Origin: Pempheris klunzingeri
Lineage: Eukaryota; Chordata; Actinopteri; Acropomatiformes; Pempheridae
DNA: 64,000 nucleotides
Direction of reading: 5' to 3'
Assembly: GCF_042242105.1 (NCBI RefSeq)
Contig: NC_092013.1
Coordinates: forward strand, 14,129,618-14,193,617
In this document: positions 23,203-35,790 of the stretch, one piece after another
Layout: each line of letters opens with the position of its first letter
How positions within the stretch are numbered: position 1 is the stretch's first letter
Made by a program: the position numbers and the translations under genes
Notes under the pieces: model-generated
Seen by the model: only the letters and a program-made list of their open reading frames with translations
Database searches by the model: none
What the model was told of the DNA's origin: nothing

Positions 23203-26200
23203 TTAACAGAGGAGCAGAGAACTGATCAGTAAAATCACACATGGCAGCGCTGATGCCAGGGTTTGAGATGCCGTCCCTCTCTGATGTAGAGGGTCTGTTT
23301 GATTGCAGCTCGCTCCCTCGAAGCCGCTGTAGCACTGGCACTGAAAATCTGCTTGGAAACTCATCTCCTCTGCCTCGTCAAGCTCACCGGTGACTGTCAG
23401 CTTTCCGTTCTGCCAGACGACACTGTGGTTGAGAGGGTTCAGATGCAGGTAAACATCGCTGTCTGGATTTTTGCGCAGACAGCGGCCGTGAGAACCACAC
23501 AGGGTCTGGCTGCATAGCTCTGCTGCCGTGGAGACGTTGAGGAGGTATTGACTCAGCGTACCCCTCAGATACACATCCAGGTCGGAGCAGCTGGTCTGGA
23601 GAGAGGAAAAAAAGGTTCACAACAAATCAGGTCTGTTCTACAGCCTTTAACACCAAACCTGCCCCCACATTAAATCCCATTAATCATTAGTGTGAGGAGC
23701 AAGTCTAGTACTTTAATATAAAGTACTTTATGTTCACTTATGGAAGAAGTATTTGGATCTGTTACTTGGGTAAAAGTAGTAATACAACTATATAACTTAC
23801 TGCATTCAGTAAAATTAACGAAATATATCGAAAGTATCAAAAGTAAAAGTTGGCACTGTGCCCAGTGCCAACTTTTACTTTTACTAATGGATTAATGTGT
23901 AATCAGTATTTTAATGCTGTAAGAGGCTGACTGGAGTTTTAACCCTTTAATGTACTGTTAGGAAGTTTGTTCTGTAACGATTATTCTAATAATTTTACAC
24001 AGAAAAGTACTGAAGTAAATGTAGGCAGGTACATTCCACCGCGTAACATTAAGCATTAATGTACCTAAGACTATTTTTTGTCAAGTTAACCTTTTCCTCA
24101 GTCAAGTTTGCTCTAAATGAGCAACAGTTCTATTAAACAGGACATGTAGAGTAACTGTGTTGATGCTAAACGTGATGCAAATACGACACTAATGAATAAA
24201 ATGATCCTGAATCAAAATAACACATTTCAGTAACTTGGCGTCTGTTCACATCCATGTGCTCATTAATCCAAGATAAAGACAAACATAGGAAGAACACAAT
24301 GTATTTTCACTGGAATCATATCTGGAAGAAAAGATGACTCTAAAATGCACTATTTATTCTGTGTACTACTAAAGGAAAAAAAACTGATGGATTTCCATTC
24401 ATATAAAAAGATCTAGTTGTTTAAATTAGCCTGATGTATCGATGCTGGAAAAACAAGTGCGGTAATTTACTGTGGATGTTCAAAATAATCACATTTTTTA
24501 CACTATAATCCAGCTATGTAAAGACTAAAGTATCGGCCATGTTCATTCAGCCAAAACCAAACCAAACAAAACCATTTTCTTTCATTTTCTTCTTCTACTT
24601 TCCTCGTGAGGGGAACACAGTTCATGGCTGATTTTATGATTTGGTCTGAATTGCACAAAATACAATCAGAGTACCTAACAGATGACAAGTAACTGAAAAA
24701 CACTTCAAACAAATATCTCCTGTGTATCTGAAGATGTCCATGTGACTCAAATGCGAACTGGCCCGGAGGACTCATTTTTAGCGATCAAATGACTGCACAC
24801 ATGACTGACATGAGCAGCAGGTCAAAACTTACCAGATGATAATGTCTATGGTCAAATTAGTATTATAATTAGTGTGTAGTTTCTTACTCTGCTGCTTGCA
24901 TAAGCTGCATCTCCCCACATGATGATTCCAGCAGCTCCCAAAGCCACGCTCTCCCCGATGGTGGAGACGAGGTCAGTCTGTAAAATACGATACAGCACGT
25001 TAACCCCATCACATTTAACCTTTTAAGTTTCTATGGCTACAGGCGCAGCACAGGAAAAATACACTGCTGAGTATCACTAGAACAGGGTCAAAATGTTAGT
25101 GGGGCATAGGCTACTGTATGGGAGGTACAGCACCAGCTCTTATCTGCTCATTCTCCCATAAGGAAACGGTCGTTAGAGCGTTAGCGATTTTTTCAACTTG
25201 ACCAACACCCATCCTGCCCGCTCCACACAAATGAGAGATTTTAGGGTGTCTGTCTGCTTCCAGAGGCGGAAAGAACTGTGGCTGCCGATAAGGAAAAGCA
25301 TAGCGGTATAGCTCCATACAGCATGCACAGATCAGAGAGAAGGAGACAGAGACAGAGAGGGGGGAAGTGAGAGGTAATCTTGGAACAAAATAGTCCATAT
25401 CCTCCATTTCCAAAATGCGTGTTATCATACGTGAAGTAGCAACACATTAGTCACTTTAGACTTCACCAGGATGGTAAAGAAAAAAGCAGCACAAAAGAAC
25501 AGCAAAGTTTCAGGAGGAGAAATTCAGGAGCGGCAGTGTTTCTACAGTTAGAGCGTCACCTCCGTCAGCTGTTCCAGGGAGTTGGCGTAGGTGGGCCGGG
25601 TGTACACAAAGACAGGACGTGCCAACCCATCGCCTGATGATGCCAAGCGCATCCCCTCCTTCACTCGGTTCCGGACAAACTGCCGTCCGGAGGCTGAGGA
25701 ACGCAGCACGGCGGCCATGTAGATGGATGGGAAGAGGGCCGTGCTCTCAGTCCACAACCATTTCAGCTGCTCGTTGCGGGCCACCTCCACATCAGGGCAG
25801 CGGCCTGTGTAGTTCTCCAGAGTGCGCCTGTAGTCGTGATTGTAGCAGTCGGGGAACAGGTAGAAGCCCCACAGCTGGTTGGGCCTCAGGTTCTTGGCGT
25901 GCCTCAGCGTCTCCAGCATGAACTTCTTGGCAGACATCTCAAACTCTTGTTGGGCTACTTTTGCCACCTGGTCTGGGAGCCATGTTGGGTTCTTCTGCTG
26001 CACCAGCTCCCGAGAATGTTTGCGGTAAACATCTTTATTTTCCCAGTTACGTATCCAGAGTGGGCGCCACTCCTCCCAGTCAATAACTGCCAGACCCTTG
26101 GCCCCCGGTTCCCGAATATACTTCTGCACGCCCTCCGGCATCTTCTCCAGGTGCTGCGTGAGACTGGCCACCTGCGGCAGCCCCCCGTTCACCGGCGTCT

Positions 26201-26495
26201 CATCTTGCTCAAAGTGGGGGTACAAGCCCAGGCGGTCCTTGTAGAAGATGGTGAGGTTCTGTCTAACAAAGCCCTCATTGGGTGAGGCTACGATCTGGAA
26301 ATGGTCCAGCTGAAAGCGAATACCATGCCGCGGGGCACAGTCCTCAGTCGGGGCATTCCAAGCGAGTAGCAGAGGCTTTTGAGAATAGAGAGGCCATCTC
26401 GTGGGTTTCAGCGGGTTTCCCAGAGCGCAGAGGCAGTCCCACAGCAGCACAGTGAGCAGCAGTACCTTCCAGTCAGCCAGAGTCCAGTACAACAT
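23203..26495 (-). CDS. hyal2: Hyaluronidase-2, GPI-anchored
   Basis: A cell-surface hyaluronidase that cuts high-molecular-weight hyaluronan to intermediate fragments. Coding exons 25560-26495, 24888-24977 and 23203-23595 give 472 residues (human has 473). Residues 1-26 are a signal peptide. [13 protein letters not shown] carries the catalytic Asp139 and Glu141. [13 protein letters not shown] and [13 protein letters not shown] are close to human HYAL2. The EGF-like module ends [14 protein letters not shown]. The last 20 or so residues ([18 protein letters not shown]) are a hydrophobic GPI-attachment tail, which separates HYAL2 from HYAL1. The ATG at 26495 is chosen because an acceptor (CTTGTAG) at 26539 closes off the upstream in-frame methionine. 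A 5' UTR exon ends at a donor at 27170/27169. It shares intron positions and phases with the neighbouring hyal1-like gene, as expected for tandem duplicates. Confidence 0.96.
23738..24045 (-). repeat. Teleost non-autonomous repeat (hAT-like MITE family), degraded
   Basis: GGAAGAAGTATTTGGATCTG, then TTACTTGGGTAAAAGTAGTAA, and later CAAAAGTAAAAG match, in reverse orientation, an extremely common teleost repeat whose ends read CTTCCACCACTG. Other copies are at 45451, 53190 and 53900. It lies in hyal2 intron 2. Confidence 0.65.
23839..23882. repeat. Perfect 20-bp palindrome with 4-base loop
   Basis: AAAAGTAAAAGTTGGCACTG, then TGCC, then its exact reverse complement. It sits inside the hAT-like repeat copy in hyal2 intron 2. 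Confidence 0.95.
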
Positions 26496-27480
26496 GTCTT
26501 CAGATGTGAACCGACAGATAGGACTGTCACTCTCTGCTCTACAAGTCACAGAGGAGATAAAAATGTACTTTGTTAGTTTACTTTTCAAATAAGTGGCAGT
26601 CCCCAGTGGAGTTGGTTATTGCAAAAGCTATTTAACATCTTCAAAAATAATAGTAATGCTTTAAATTTAGAGCCCAGTGTCATGTTGTTTCACATGATGA
26701 ATGCTACAATCATAAACTAAGAAGTTGCGTAATAATGACAACAAATTCTAGTTGTGTTTTGTCTTTATTTGTTGAAACTTATCACTCTTTGCTCTGTAAT
26801 TCAGAGGGACATGAAGTTCAATGTTTTTTTTTGTTATTTTCCAGTACATAGATCCATAGTTATCAATAATGATTTTGAATTCAGAGCCTTAAAAAGCAGC
26901 GAGGTTTTGTTGTACTGCAGATAACCAATGCTACAAACACTCCCTAAAGAAAATTTTTTTTTTGCCTACATCTACATAAAGCATCTTCCCACAGTTATAT
27001 GTGCACACTACCAAAGCTCTCCAAAGTTGAGTTTCAACATCAAACCTTCACCTTCACTGTTAACATAAACTGGCATCATTCAAAGCACAGTTTTATGGCA
27101 ATGAATGAACAAAACGTCAAGTCAACAGCAAAGTTAATTCACCAAGACTGACAAACTGGACAAACTCACCTTTACAGGCAGACTGAGGAAGCATTCCCAA
27201 AAACCAGAAGCCGCGTTTTTTTTTTTTTTTTTTTTTGGAGTTGCCTCAAAACAAATTGAAGAAAATCATAATGAGCATTGCAAAGGAGACAGAAAATGAC
27301 GACGGGGCAAATTTACAAAGACATGCGTGGCTGGTGAGTATCTTCAATCCTCCGCTGTCCGGCTCCCTGCGGGCTGTAAAGTGAAGAAAGAGAAGTGAAC
27401 TTGCCCCCTGCGATGTTGTCAGTCGCTGCTCGACTACTGAGAGAGCCAAACCACTTTCAGGATGTTCCATTCAGGTCGGG
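26496..27480 (-). promoter_or_regulatory. hyal2 5' UTR exons and promoter region
   Basis: A UTR part of exon 2 (26496-26538) follows a CTTGTAG acceptor. An upstream exon ends at 27170 with a GTGAGT donor. A run of 21 T (27216-27236) interrupts the likely first exon or core promoter. The start site is not determined. Confidence 0.5.
27216..27236. repeat. Poly(T) tract near the hyal2 start
   Basis: About 21 uninterrupted T. Confidence 0.95.
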
Positions 27481-28672
27481 AAAAGGGGGGGAGTGGCGAA
27501 ACAAACCGGACATCCCGAGGACTCCCTCGGCGTTTCTAATGTAATACAACGACGCGTGTCTTCACCTCAAACCCACACACAACTTAAGGTGTGAGTTTAG
27601 TGCAGCCAGGCACTGATTTAATCGTGTTTTTTAATGAATTGTGCACAGCGCTTGAATGAATCAGTCCAAGAAGTTTGCCACTGACCGCCGTGAAACAGAT
27701 ACACTGTAACCAGCAATGTTAGGATTCATAGGAGGTCATGGCGGGCCAGTGTGCCACATCCCTAAAAATAAGATCATGCCCACAAATGATCACTACTGTG
27801 CTCCTGTGACCTTTCAGCTACATTACAATCAGATTAGCCCATAAAAACCAGGATCCATTTCTCCTTGAGGTAAAATTATGGGAGGAGGTATGGAACTAAA
27901 ACTAAGACTAAATGGACCACAAGGAAAACATTTCTGAACTTATTTTTGAGATACTACCCCTACTGTCCATATCTATCAACTTTTTCATGAAATATGGTCA
28001 GGACAGGTTAATTGTAATCTAGGACAGTACTGGAATTGTTAAACTGTGTGAAACTTACCTTTTAATAACAAAAACAAGCTATTTTAAATTAGCTAGTTGT
28101 ATCACAGGTTTTAATCAGACAGACAATTTGACACTTGGTCAAATGACTGCACCAGGATGTTTAGTAGCTGTCTCTGGGGGACTTATTGAAGGATATAGCT
28201 GTAAAGGGAAATTTACAGAATATTTAAAAGGTCTGTGACACCGGTGTCACTGTGGGTTGTTATGGGTTAAGGTTATAAATACTATGTAATTTAGAAATCA
28301 CCTTAGGTTGGAAATATAAGGTCCTTGAAACACCTGAAAGTGGAGTATTCAGCATTTGTTCAAATGTTAAGGATTCCTCTACAGCATTAAATGTTTAAAC
28401 ACTATCAAACATAGAACTGAAAAAACATCCTTAGTGATGAATTAGCAGACTGATTCTCTCAGTGTCTACTGTGCGGGTGCCATTTGATCAGATATTAAAG
28501 GTGCAAAACAACCAATCTGTTATAAGAGTTGGAGCTGTTAGAATACCACAGATTAAAAAAACAACACAGCAACCACTTGTGAAGAGGCAGTGAGATCTTT
28601 TATTTGAGATACTATCCCAGCAGCAGGACTTAAGTTGCAGTACCACACAAATATTCCATCACAAGTAAGAGA

Positions 28673-28770
28673 TAACATAAGATAAGATAAGACTTTATTG
28701 ATCCCCAGAGGGAAAATTCAGTTGCTGCTGCTGCACAGGGACAGATTTTAAAGCCCCCTTGGGCAAATTG
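28673..28770 (-). mobile_element. LINE 3' tail fragment
   Basis: AGATAAGATAAGACTTTATT followed by GATCCCCAGAGGGAAAATTC is the reverse complement of the teleost LINE tail (GGGGATCAATAAAGT plus a CTTAT-type tandem tail). Only the last 100 or so bases survive. Confidence 0.55.
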
Positions 28771-29515
28771 TGATTTGTGATTTGTAGCTGAGCAAGGAAA
28801 ATCAAGTTTTACCTACTTTATATACTATTTGGTTGCTTATCTCTATATCAATGCATCAAGCTGGTCATTATCCTGAAAATGTAAATCTGCCAAATAATAA
28901 TAGTTTTCTGATAAATGTAGAGTAAGACACAACAGGGTTTAAGTATAAAGTACCACAAAACGGCACCTGTAAATGTACCTAATTCAATGTTCTCATGTTA
29001 CAGTCTACAACATTAAAGTACCATTTATACCTGTACATGAGAAATTATTCAAAATGCTAATTCAAAAGAAACAACCTGAGCACTGGTTTTGTTAGTTGTT
29101 ATCTGTCGTGTTGCTACTTGAGTGAAGGTTTTTAATGTTCTTTCCACTAAAGCTTGGAACACACTTCAGACGGTGGGCACAGGGCATCTGGCATGCAGAT
29201 GTCACTGCTGCCTGAGGCATGTGATGACAGCCACTGGCAATGGCTCAGTGAAGTATCCAAGTACGGCACGTCGACATGTAGCCAAGTACAGCAGATAGGA
29301 CAGTGCAGGGCCGGGGTTAGGCATGATGGATAATGGCCAAGGAAGAGCAGGGCAGAGGCCATGCACTGACACATAATTAACCAAATTAACAACCTGTTTT
29401 CAGACTTTAAGCAACTGTGTAAACTGGAGGATAGAAATCTGAGCGTGAACAGCTGTCAAAGAAGTCCAGGAGTGGCTTTTGATGAAAGGTGTTCCTCTGA
29501 GAGTTGCACTTTTTC

Positions 29516-29520
<5 letters not shown>

Positions 29521-29549
<29 letters not shown>
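29521..29549. repeat. (CA)n microsatellite
   Basis: About 14 CA units. Confidence 0.95.
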
Positions 29550-29552
<3 letters not shown>

Positions 29553-31365
29553 AGCTGAAGGATGCTGGAGCACATGATCGGGGTTAGGTGGGGACCTGGA
29601 AGTGAGATGTTTTCCTGTGTCAGGCTCCGTTCCGCTGTTTATTTTCTGAGCTTTGCTGACTCACCTCACCATGTCATCAGTTTCTCTCTCTCTCCATCTG
29701 CCTCTGTGTGTGTTTAAGGAAAATGTAGAACATGAGCAACCCATGTGACTGAAGAGGGAGGGAAAGGGGCAAAGGAATGGCGTGGTTTCCCTCCAGCCTC
29801 GGCTTCCCTTTGACCTCTGACTCCCAAGCGTTACATCAGCAGAAGTCAGGGACCCTCAGGAAGCGAAAACAATGACAAGGAAACTGGAAACACGCCCTGC
29901 CACCTTCACTTTGCGTCCCAATTGCGATATGTTTTGGTAATCGTGTGAATTGGTAAACTGGGATGGGTGGAATTTCATTAGAACAATTGGATTTTACCGT
30001 AATAAAAGTTTACTGCCTCATTTGCTCTGACGATACTGGCCAACACAAGATTTAAACCCCGACCTGTGTATGAGTACTAAAATATGACAGAGACGCACCT
30101 AAATGTGCTATAAGGCCCCAAAACATATACTGGTGTACACATTCCACTGCTGCAGTTTGCACTTAAACCTACTTTCATGTATCGATTGGATACACTGGAC
30201 ATCAATTTTCCTTGTATAATTTGTTCAGTTATTTAGTTTCATCAGTTACATGTGCTGAGTATAATCCAGCAATACCTCAAAAAGAGGAATAAAGTAACAT
30301 AATCCAACTGTGAACACTGCTGACTTACTTTAAACAGCTACAGTATGTGATCCCACAGAAAACAATATCTCTCTTTTACTGTTTATAATTCAAAGCATGT
30401 TGTAGTTCCTTTTCAAGGCTGCTGATAATTTATGACTCTCTCTCTCTCAACCACAGCCACATGGACAAATTTTCCCTTTTATAAACACATTGTATAGATC
30501 ACAAAAAGGGCTATGCAGTGTCATATTCATGAAGTTCATACATTTTTATGGCTTTGCATGAAAGGGTTCATCCTTATAATGCAGGCTGGACTTTTAGCAA
30601 AACATCAAAGACCAGTGGAGAGGAAACACATCAAAGTGACTGACCTCTGGCCCAAAAACACTCCCAACCACATTCCACACAATTACAGACACCAGAGAAT
30701 GCCTGCACAGGAAGCACTACCCACTTATTGTGGGGATTTGTCAACTATGCACACTGAAATATGTTTACATTGCCATTAAAGTTTGATATTGTGCCAGCTG
30801 GCAGCATCAGACCCAACTGGTCTGGATTTGAGCCTTTGAGCGTTTTACCTCAGACTACATTTAATTACATCTTCAGCATTTTTGGACAGTCTAACTGCAC
30901 AGGATTATCATTAGAGGGAAGAGAGTAAACATACGTGATGCAACAAACACCACATATAATCACTCATGAACTCATTAAGTTAGGACAGGTGTAGATTTCT
31001 GCTGCCATCTAGAGGTGATGCACCTTATGTGTTATGGAAGCGTTCATTAGTTGTGCTTCAAAACAATGTCTGTGGATTATTTCCATTTTTGCACGACCAG
31101 GAGGCAACTGTTCAAAAGAGATGAAAAAAAAACTGGCTCTTGTTGCATACAGCAGTCGAACAGCTCGGCAAGGCGGACTGAAATTCAATAAGGCAATGAG
31201 GAAGAGCTAAAAATAAAGTGGACTTACAGCCGTCATGGAAGTACAGGAATTGCTGACTACATTTTTTAAAGTGACTGCTTGAATTAATGCAATTTCAACT
31301 TGGCCATTTACTTTTACTGTGCACACATTATACAGCTGAGGTTATTTCCAGATTTCTGGTAACTG

Positions 31366-31621
31366 AAAGGAATAGTTCAACATTTTGGGAAAATACATTT
31401 ATTATCAATACCACTATAATTTTCGTGCATTCAATATGAAGCTGGAGCCAGAAAACCTAAAAAATAAAATAAAAATAATCCACCCACCAGCACCTCTAAA
31501 GCACACCAACGCACAATACTATGTAGTATATATACAATATATCCTGTATGTTTAATCCACACAAAACCAAAGACAGATATGAGAGTGGTGTCAAACACCA
31601 AGTGTGGAGTTATTCCTTTAA
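31366..31621 (+). repeat. Teleost dispersed repeat with short terminal inverted repeats
   Basis: It starts AAAGGAATAGTTCAACATTT and ends GTGTGGAGTTATTCCTTTAA. Reversed, the end reads AAAGGAATAACTC, so the termini are inverted repeats. CACCAGCACCTCTAAAGCAC in the middle is typical of the family. Deleted relatives are at 15480 and 16130. Confidence 0.7.
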
Positions 31622-32388
31622 ACGTGAACCTTTTCATCAGTTTAAATCCAAAGTAAGACGCGTGTGGGACCAAAAAGTCAGGTGTTGTTTTGTGTAACAT
31701 AACAGAAACATTTCCTGACTCAAATATCCAGCTCAGTAAACCATTTATTCAAGTATTTCCAACTAAGAAATCTGAAATTATTTACAGTACATTATGTTCA
31801 CTAGTGCAGGTCTGAGCTTCGGTAACTGAGACAGACTCAGACGTAACAACACAGAACATGACCATATATACAATAAATTTGACAATCCTTCATTATTCTA
31901 CCCTGTAACCATATCTTCGATCCCGCCCACACACATTCACTCAAACAATCCAAAGTGCACACATGTACACATACGAAGACACATACAGTTTCACTCTACG
32001 TCTCACAGAAGGCATAAACTGTTAAAGCCTTTTCACATCAAGGATGTTTTTCCCTGCAAAAAACTCACAAGAGAAATACAACTTCATTTTATGTATTCTC
32101 TAAGACTGCTTACATATCAGCTGGGAAGTGGACACACAACCGGTACCGTCACTACTTTAGTGAATATCAAAATATGGATTTTTGAGAACGGGGGACCCTC
32201 TGACCACAGTTGAATTCAAATGTATAACATTTCATTGGATATACCAGTTTAATACAACATCATTTTTCATTTTCTCTCCAGGCCACAGTTCCAGTTTTGA
32301 CTGCAACGCTTGGAAACTGGAGTAAGACTTTGCTCCGACACGAGTACCTGTGGCTGCACTTCATAGTAGATCAGTCCTGTGCAACTTT

Positions 32389-34749
32389 TCACACTTCACA
32401 GAGGACGATGGGGAAATCTACATGAATACAGGGGTGGTCGAGCTTCACAATTCCCTGAAAAATGACATAAACAATTATCAAATCACTCGAAGAAAAAAAA
32501 TCATTCAACCATATCAGCATTGCCAAAATGTGGCCTTTCCTCACCTGTGGAATCAGATTTTTCTGAATCCTCTTCAACTTGGACTTCTTTCTGCCATTTT
32601 TCGTCACCACCGTCTCTTCATAGAATTCATGGGCAAGGTCCCCGTCCTCGTCATAGTACAAAGAACTGCCAACACAGTAATTAAACATCAGTCTAAAACT
32701 ACATGTCACAGGTAAATTGAGTAGTAGTATATGGTCAGTTTACCCAAAAACACACAAACACATTCATATATTTTCTCACTTATCCCCAGTGTCATCTAGG
32801 CCAGTTTAATGTGCAGAGATTATCACACAGCATGTGACAGTTAGTGTTATAACTATTTATTCAGTAGCAAGGACCATACATCAACAAGATGTCTTTAAAT
32901 GATTTATATAAAGAAAAATTATTGGTGAGCAAGGATCGAAACTCACTCGTGATTCTTTCCCTTGGTGTCTGTATTGTGGGGAAGCTTAGCTAGGGAATCT
33001 GGGCACGACAAACCCCCAAAACCTCCACTTACTTAAGATAAGACTGAGCGGATCAGAGATCTTTGAGATCTGAACGGATGTAGAGGTGATCCGCTTGGGA
33101 GGACCAGAAACCCATGATTTGTATAAAGTAATCTGGGATGCCATTGTAGGATGTCGAGGCAGCAGCTCGGATCCTGAAGGAGTGTTTGCACTGATGGAAC
33201 TAATGGATGGGAGAAATGCCAGACAGGGAGAGTATGTGGTGAAACCAGAATATAGTAGCCACTTGTCCAGACTCAGAGATGGAGAGCGGATCTGTTCATG
33301 CTATGCTCTGGTATTCATGGTATTGCAAGGAGTTTGCAAGGGTCAGCAGTGACTGTACTTTGCAGGAAAAGACAAAGCTGGCCAGATTAACTGGTTTTAT
33401 TGGGTTTGCCAGATGGGCGTAGCCTCTGCTGCAGAAGGAGGAGGCATCAAGGAAGCAGCACTCGGACATGATGCATCCTGCATCATTAAAGTTACTGCAT
33501 ATGGTGCAAATTTCCTGGTGCAGTAAATTGGTGGTTGCCTAAACCCTCATGTTTGTTTGTTCTAATGGATGACCCCCATGTTTGCTTTTGTTGCTGATCT
33601 TTCTGCTGTCTTTGAGCTGGGGGTCCCTGCTGTACCTTTAAAAGGGGCACTGATGTCTCAACATATTGTTAGGATGTGTATGTTGAAGTCACCCAGAAAG
33701 AGATGATGGTGAGGGAGCTTTGCTTTGTTGTATATTCTACGAAATGGAATTCCTTTAACTTTTAGTATGTTTTTTAAGACTGACTTAACAATCCAGTCAG
33801 AAATTTTTGATGAAGGCTGGTAATTAATATTACTCGCTGGAGCATGAGTGATGTTGCAGCTGAGGAGTTTTCGGCTTCTGTTGCCGAGTCTGCTGGCATG
33901 GTCTGATGGACATTTTAGACGTGGTGGTCATGATTTCATCCAAACAGCTCGTCATCCAATCGGGATGGTTAGATGGCATCCACACTCCAGATTCAGTGAG
34001 GGTATTTATAGTAATGCTGGAAGTAGCACAGTTGAGGAAGGGTCCTGCTCCCGTAACTCTGCTAGATAGCTTTAACTGTACTATTTCTTTATTTTTAGTG
34101 CATTTTATTGAGTTGCATATGTGCTCTGGTATCTACTATTTTAAACTGCCCTATTGTAGATGAATTAAATAATTGAATTGAAATCCACAGTTTTCATTGG
34201 GACAAGATCTCTAGAAACACACAGTTGAGAGTTGTAAAACATAACAGACTATATTTTGGTGAGGTGAGGGCGTTGACCATGAAACGCAGCATCCCTGCCT
34301 CCATCCGGCTTTAGTTGAATATCATTCGCCATCCCACGCCCCCTTTGCTTCGTGTCATCGCTCTATTTTTGATCTACTTTAAACTGCATAATAGAAGCGT
34401 AAAATATCTGTATTTGAAGCATAAAATGGTTCTGATATGTTCACATTTCCTTGTATTTGAATGCCAGAAATCCAAGATATTGATATCTCAAAAAGCTCCC
34501 TGGATGAAACCGGAACTACCTCCACTAGATAAGCATAAGGAAATGTTTTCTGATTCGGATTCGCCAAACCTTCATTATTTCCCCATCAGGTGCTACTTAC
34601 CTCCTCCTGGTAAAAACAAATGGTGTTGCGTTTCTGGAACCTTTGAGACGGGCCAAAGACTGCTCGTTCCCATCACTGGCTGAGTCACTGCCAGCTCCGC
34701 TGCCTGAGAAAGGCCAGACACCTTTGGCTTTGGATCCACTTCCTCCCAT
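32389..34749 (-). CDS. tusc2: Tumour suppressor candidate 2 (FUS1)
   Basis: A small, basic, membrane-associated protein, reported in mammals as mitochondrial and involved in calcium handling and growth control. Exons 34601-34749, 32545-32665 and 32389-32454 give 111 residues (human has 110). The N-terminus MGGSGSKAKGVWPF keeps Gly2 and the downstream Ser/Lys of an N-myristoylation signal. TPFVFTRRSSLYYDEDGDLA, HEFYEETVVTKNG, KNLIPQ and KLDHPCIHVDFP are nearly as in human. The penultimate residues are LCEV against human LYEV. All junctions are GT-AG and in phase. Intron 1 is long (32666-34600). The 5' side has CpG-rich, GCTAGC-rich sequence. The ATG at 34749 is the only one giving the myristoylation motif. 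Confidence 0.96.
32666..34600. other. tusc2 intron 1, about 1.9 kb, content unclassified
   Basis: A plus-strand frame of 88 codons (33086-33352) and moderately complex sequence around 32930-34070 suggest an inserted element rather than simple intron. I recognise no domain and no terminal repeats, so it is not assigned. Confidence 0.3.
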
Positions 34750-35790
34750 CCTCAGAGATAAGGCATAGTTAGTCTCCAGTCAACACTTTCAATCACAAGT
34801 CCTTACCAAGGCCTGGACCTGTGAAGCTGAAGTGCACACAGAGAAAACACATTTCAGTCAGACTTGACTTTCTCTGCATTGGTTTAGTTGTTTGAATACA
34901 TGTGTAACTCTGCTGCCAACTGTGAAGTACACTAATATTTGTTTAGTGAGTGGCTGTTCACCAGTTGGAGCTAATGCTTTTTTTGATGAATGGATGTATA
35001 AAACATTCCTGATGACTATTAAACGCGCAATTGACGTTGTTATCAAAGTCATAATGCCACATTTAAATGAGCTTCTCCAATACAGACACGCAACTGCATC
35101 AAAGGTGCTGAAGTAAAACCTGCTGTCAAGCTTCCCAAACTTAACTGAGATGAAAGTACTAAATATCAATATAAAAATATATAAATATCAATGTCGAAGC
35201 GGTCTGCTTTAGCTGTCTGTAATGCTAACTGTAACGTTACGCTGTGCTAGCTTGATGGGAAGCTAACAAACTGGGCCAAACAACTACTGAACACTAAACC
35301 GATCTAAATCTGATTCATAACGATAATTACTCTGCAGCATTCACTTATAAACACACCCGTGGTTGTGTACCTAACGCACGGAGTCGATGTTATTAGAAAC
35401 TACCGCTTGATATTCGGCTAATGTGGCTAATAATGACTCGCTAACGGTACCTGCATGTTGAGGTGAGTTAGCCTGTTAGCTTCTGCCGCTGACGCAGGTT
35501 AGCTTCAGCAGCTCAACGACGGTCAACCAGACAAAGCAGAGCTACGTCTCCCGAGACAAACAGCGGATTATCTCTGGCCCACACCGCCCAAAACGACACC
35601 TTCGACCGCGCCTCTGGTCAGCGTCCTACCTGATCACACACGGCTAAATGGTCGTGTCCTGTCATAACTTTTGTCTGCGGCTACGTTAAGCTAGCGGTAG
35701 CTGTTTTGGTCTGCAGGACGAGGCGATCAGCTGATGTGACCTACTGGAGGCTCGGGGCCAGTTTAAAGCCAAACTCTATACGATCCGACA
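34750..35790 (-). promoter_or_regulatory. tusc2 5' UTR and CpG-rich promoter region
   Basis: Between about 35190 and 35760 the sequence has many CpGs, TAACGTTACG- and GCTAGC-type motifs and a GC-rich patch (CACACCGCCC, GACCGCGCC). This fits a housekeeping promoter. The start site and any 5' UTR intron are not resolved. Confidence 0.5.

Larger units (their letters stand above)
27481..32388. other. hyal2-tusc2 intergenic spacer
   Basis: About 4.9 kb with no gene. It contains a LINE-tail fragment (28673-28770), a CA tract (29521-29549), a dispersed MITE-like repeat (31366-31621) and, at its right end, the tusc2 3' UTR (TTTATT near 31743 is a possible reverse poly(A) signal). Confidence 0.55.

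Noticed and set aside
25619-26285. Plus-strand frames of 100-149 codons
   Set aside because: Antisense shadows of hyal2 exon 1. The minus strand encodes a complete hyaluronidase with catalytic residues.
33086-33352. 88-codon plus-strand frame in tusc2 intron 1
   Set aside because: No recognised domain or splice support. It may be part of an old inserted element, but I cannot assign it.
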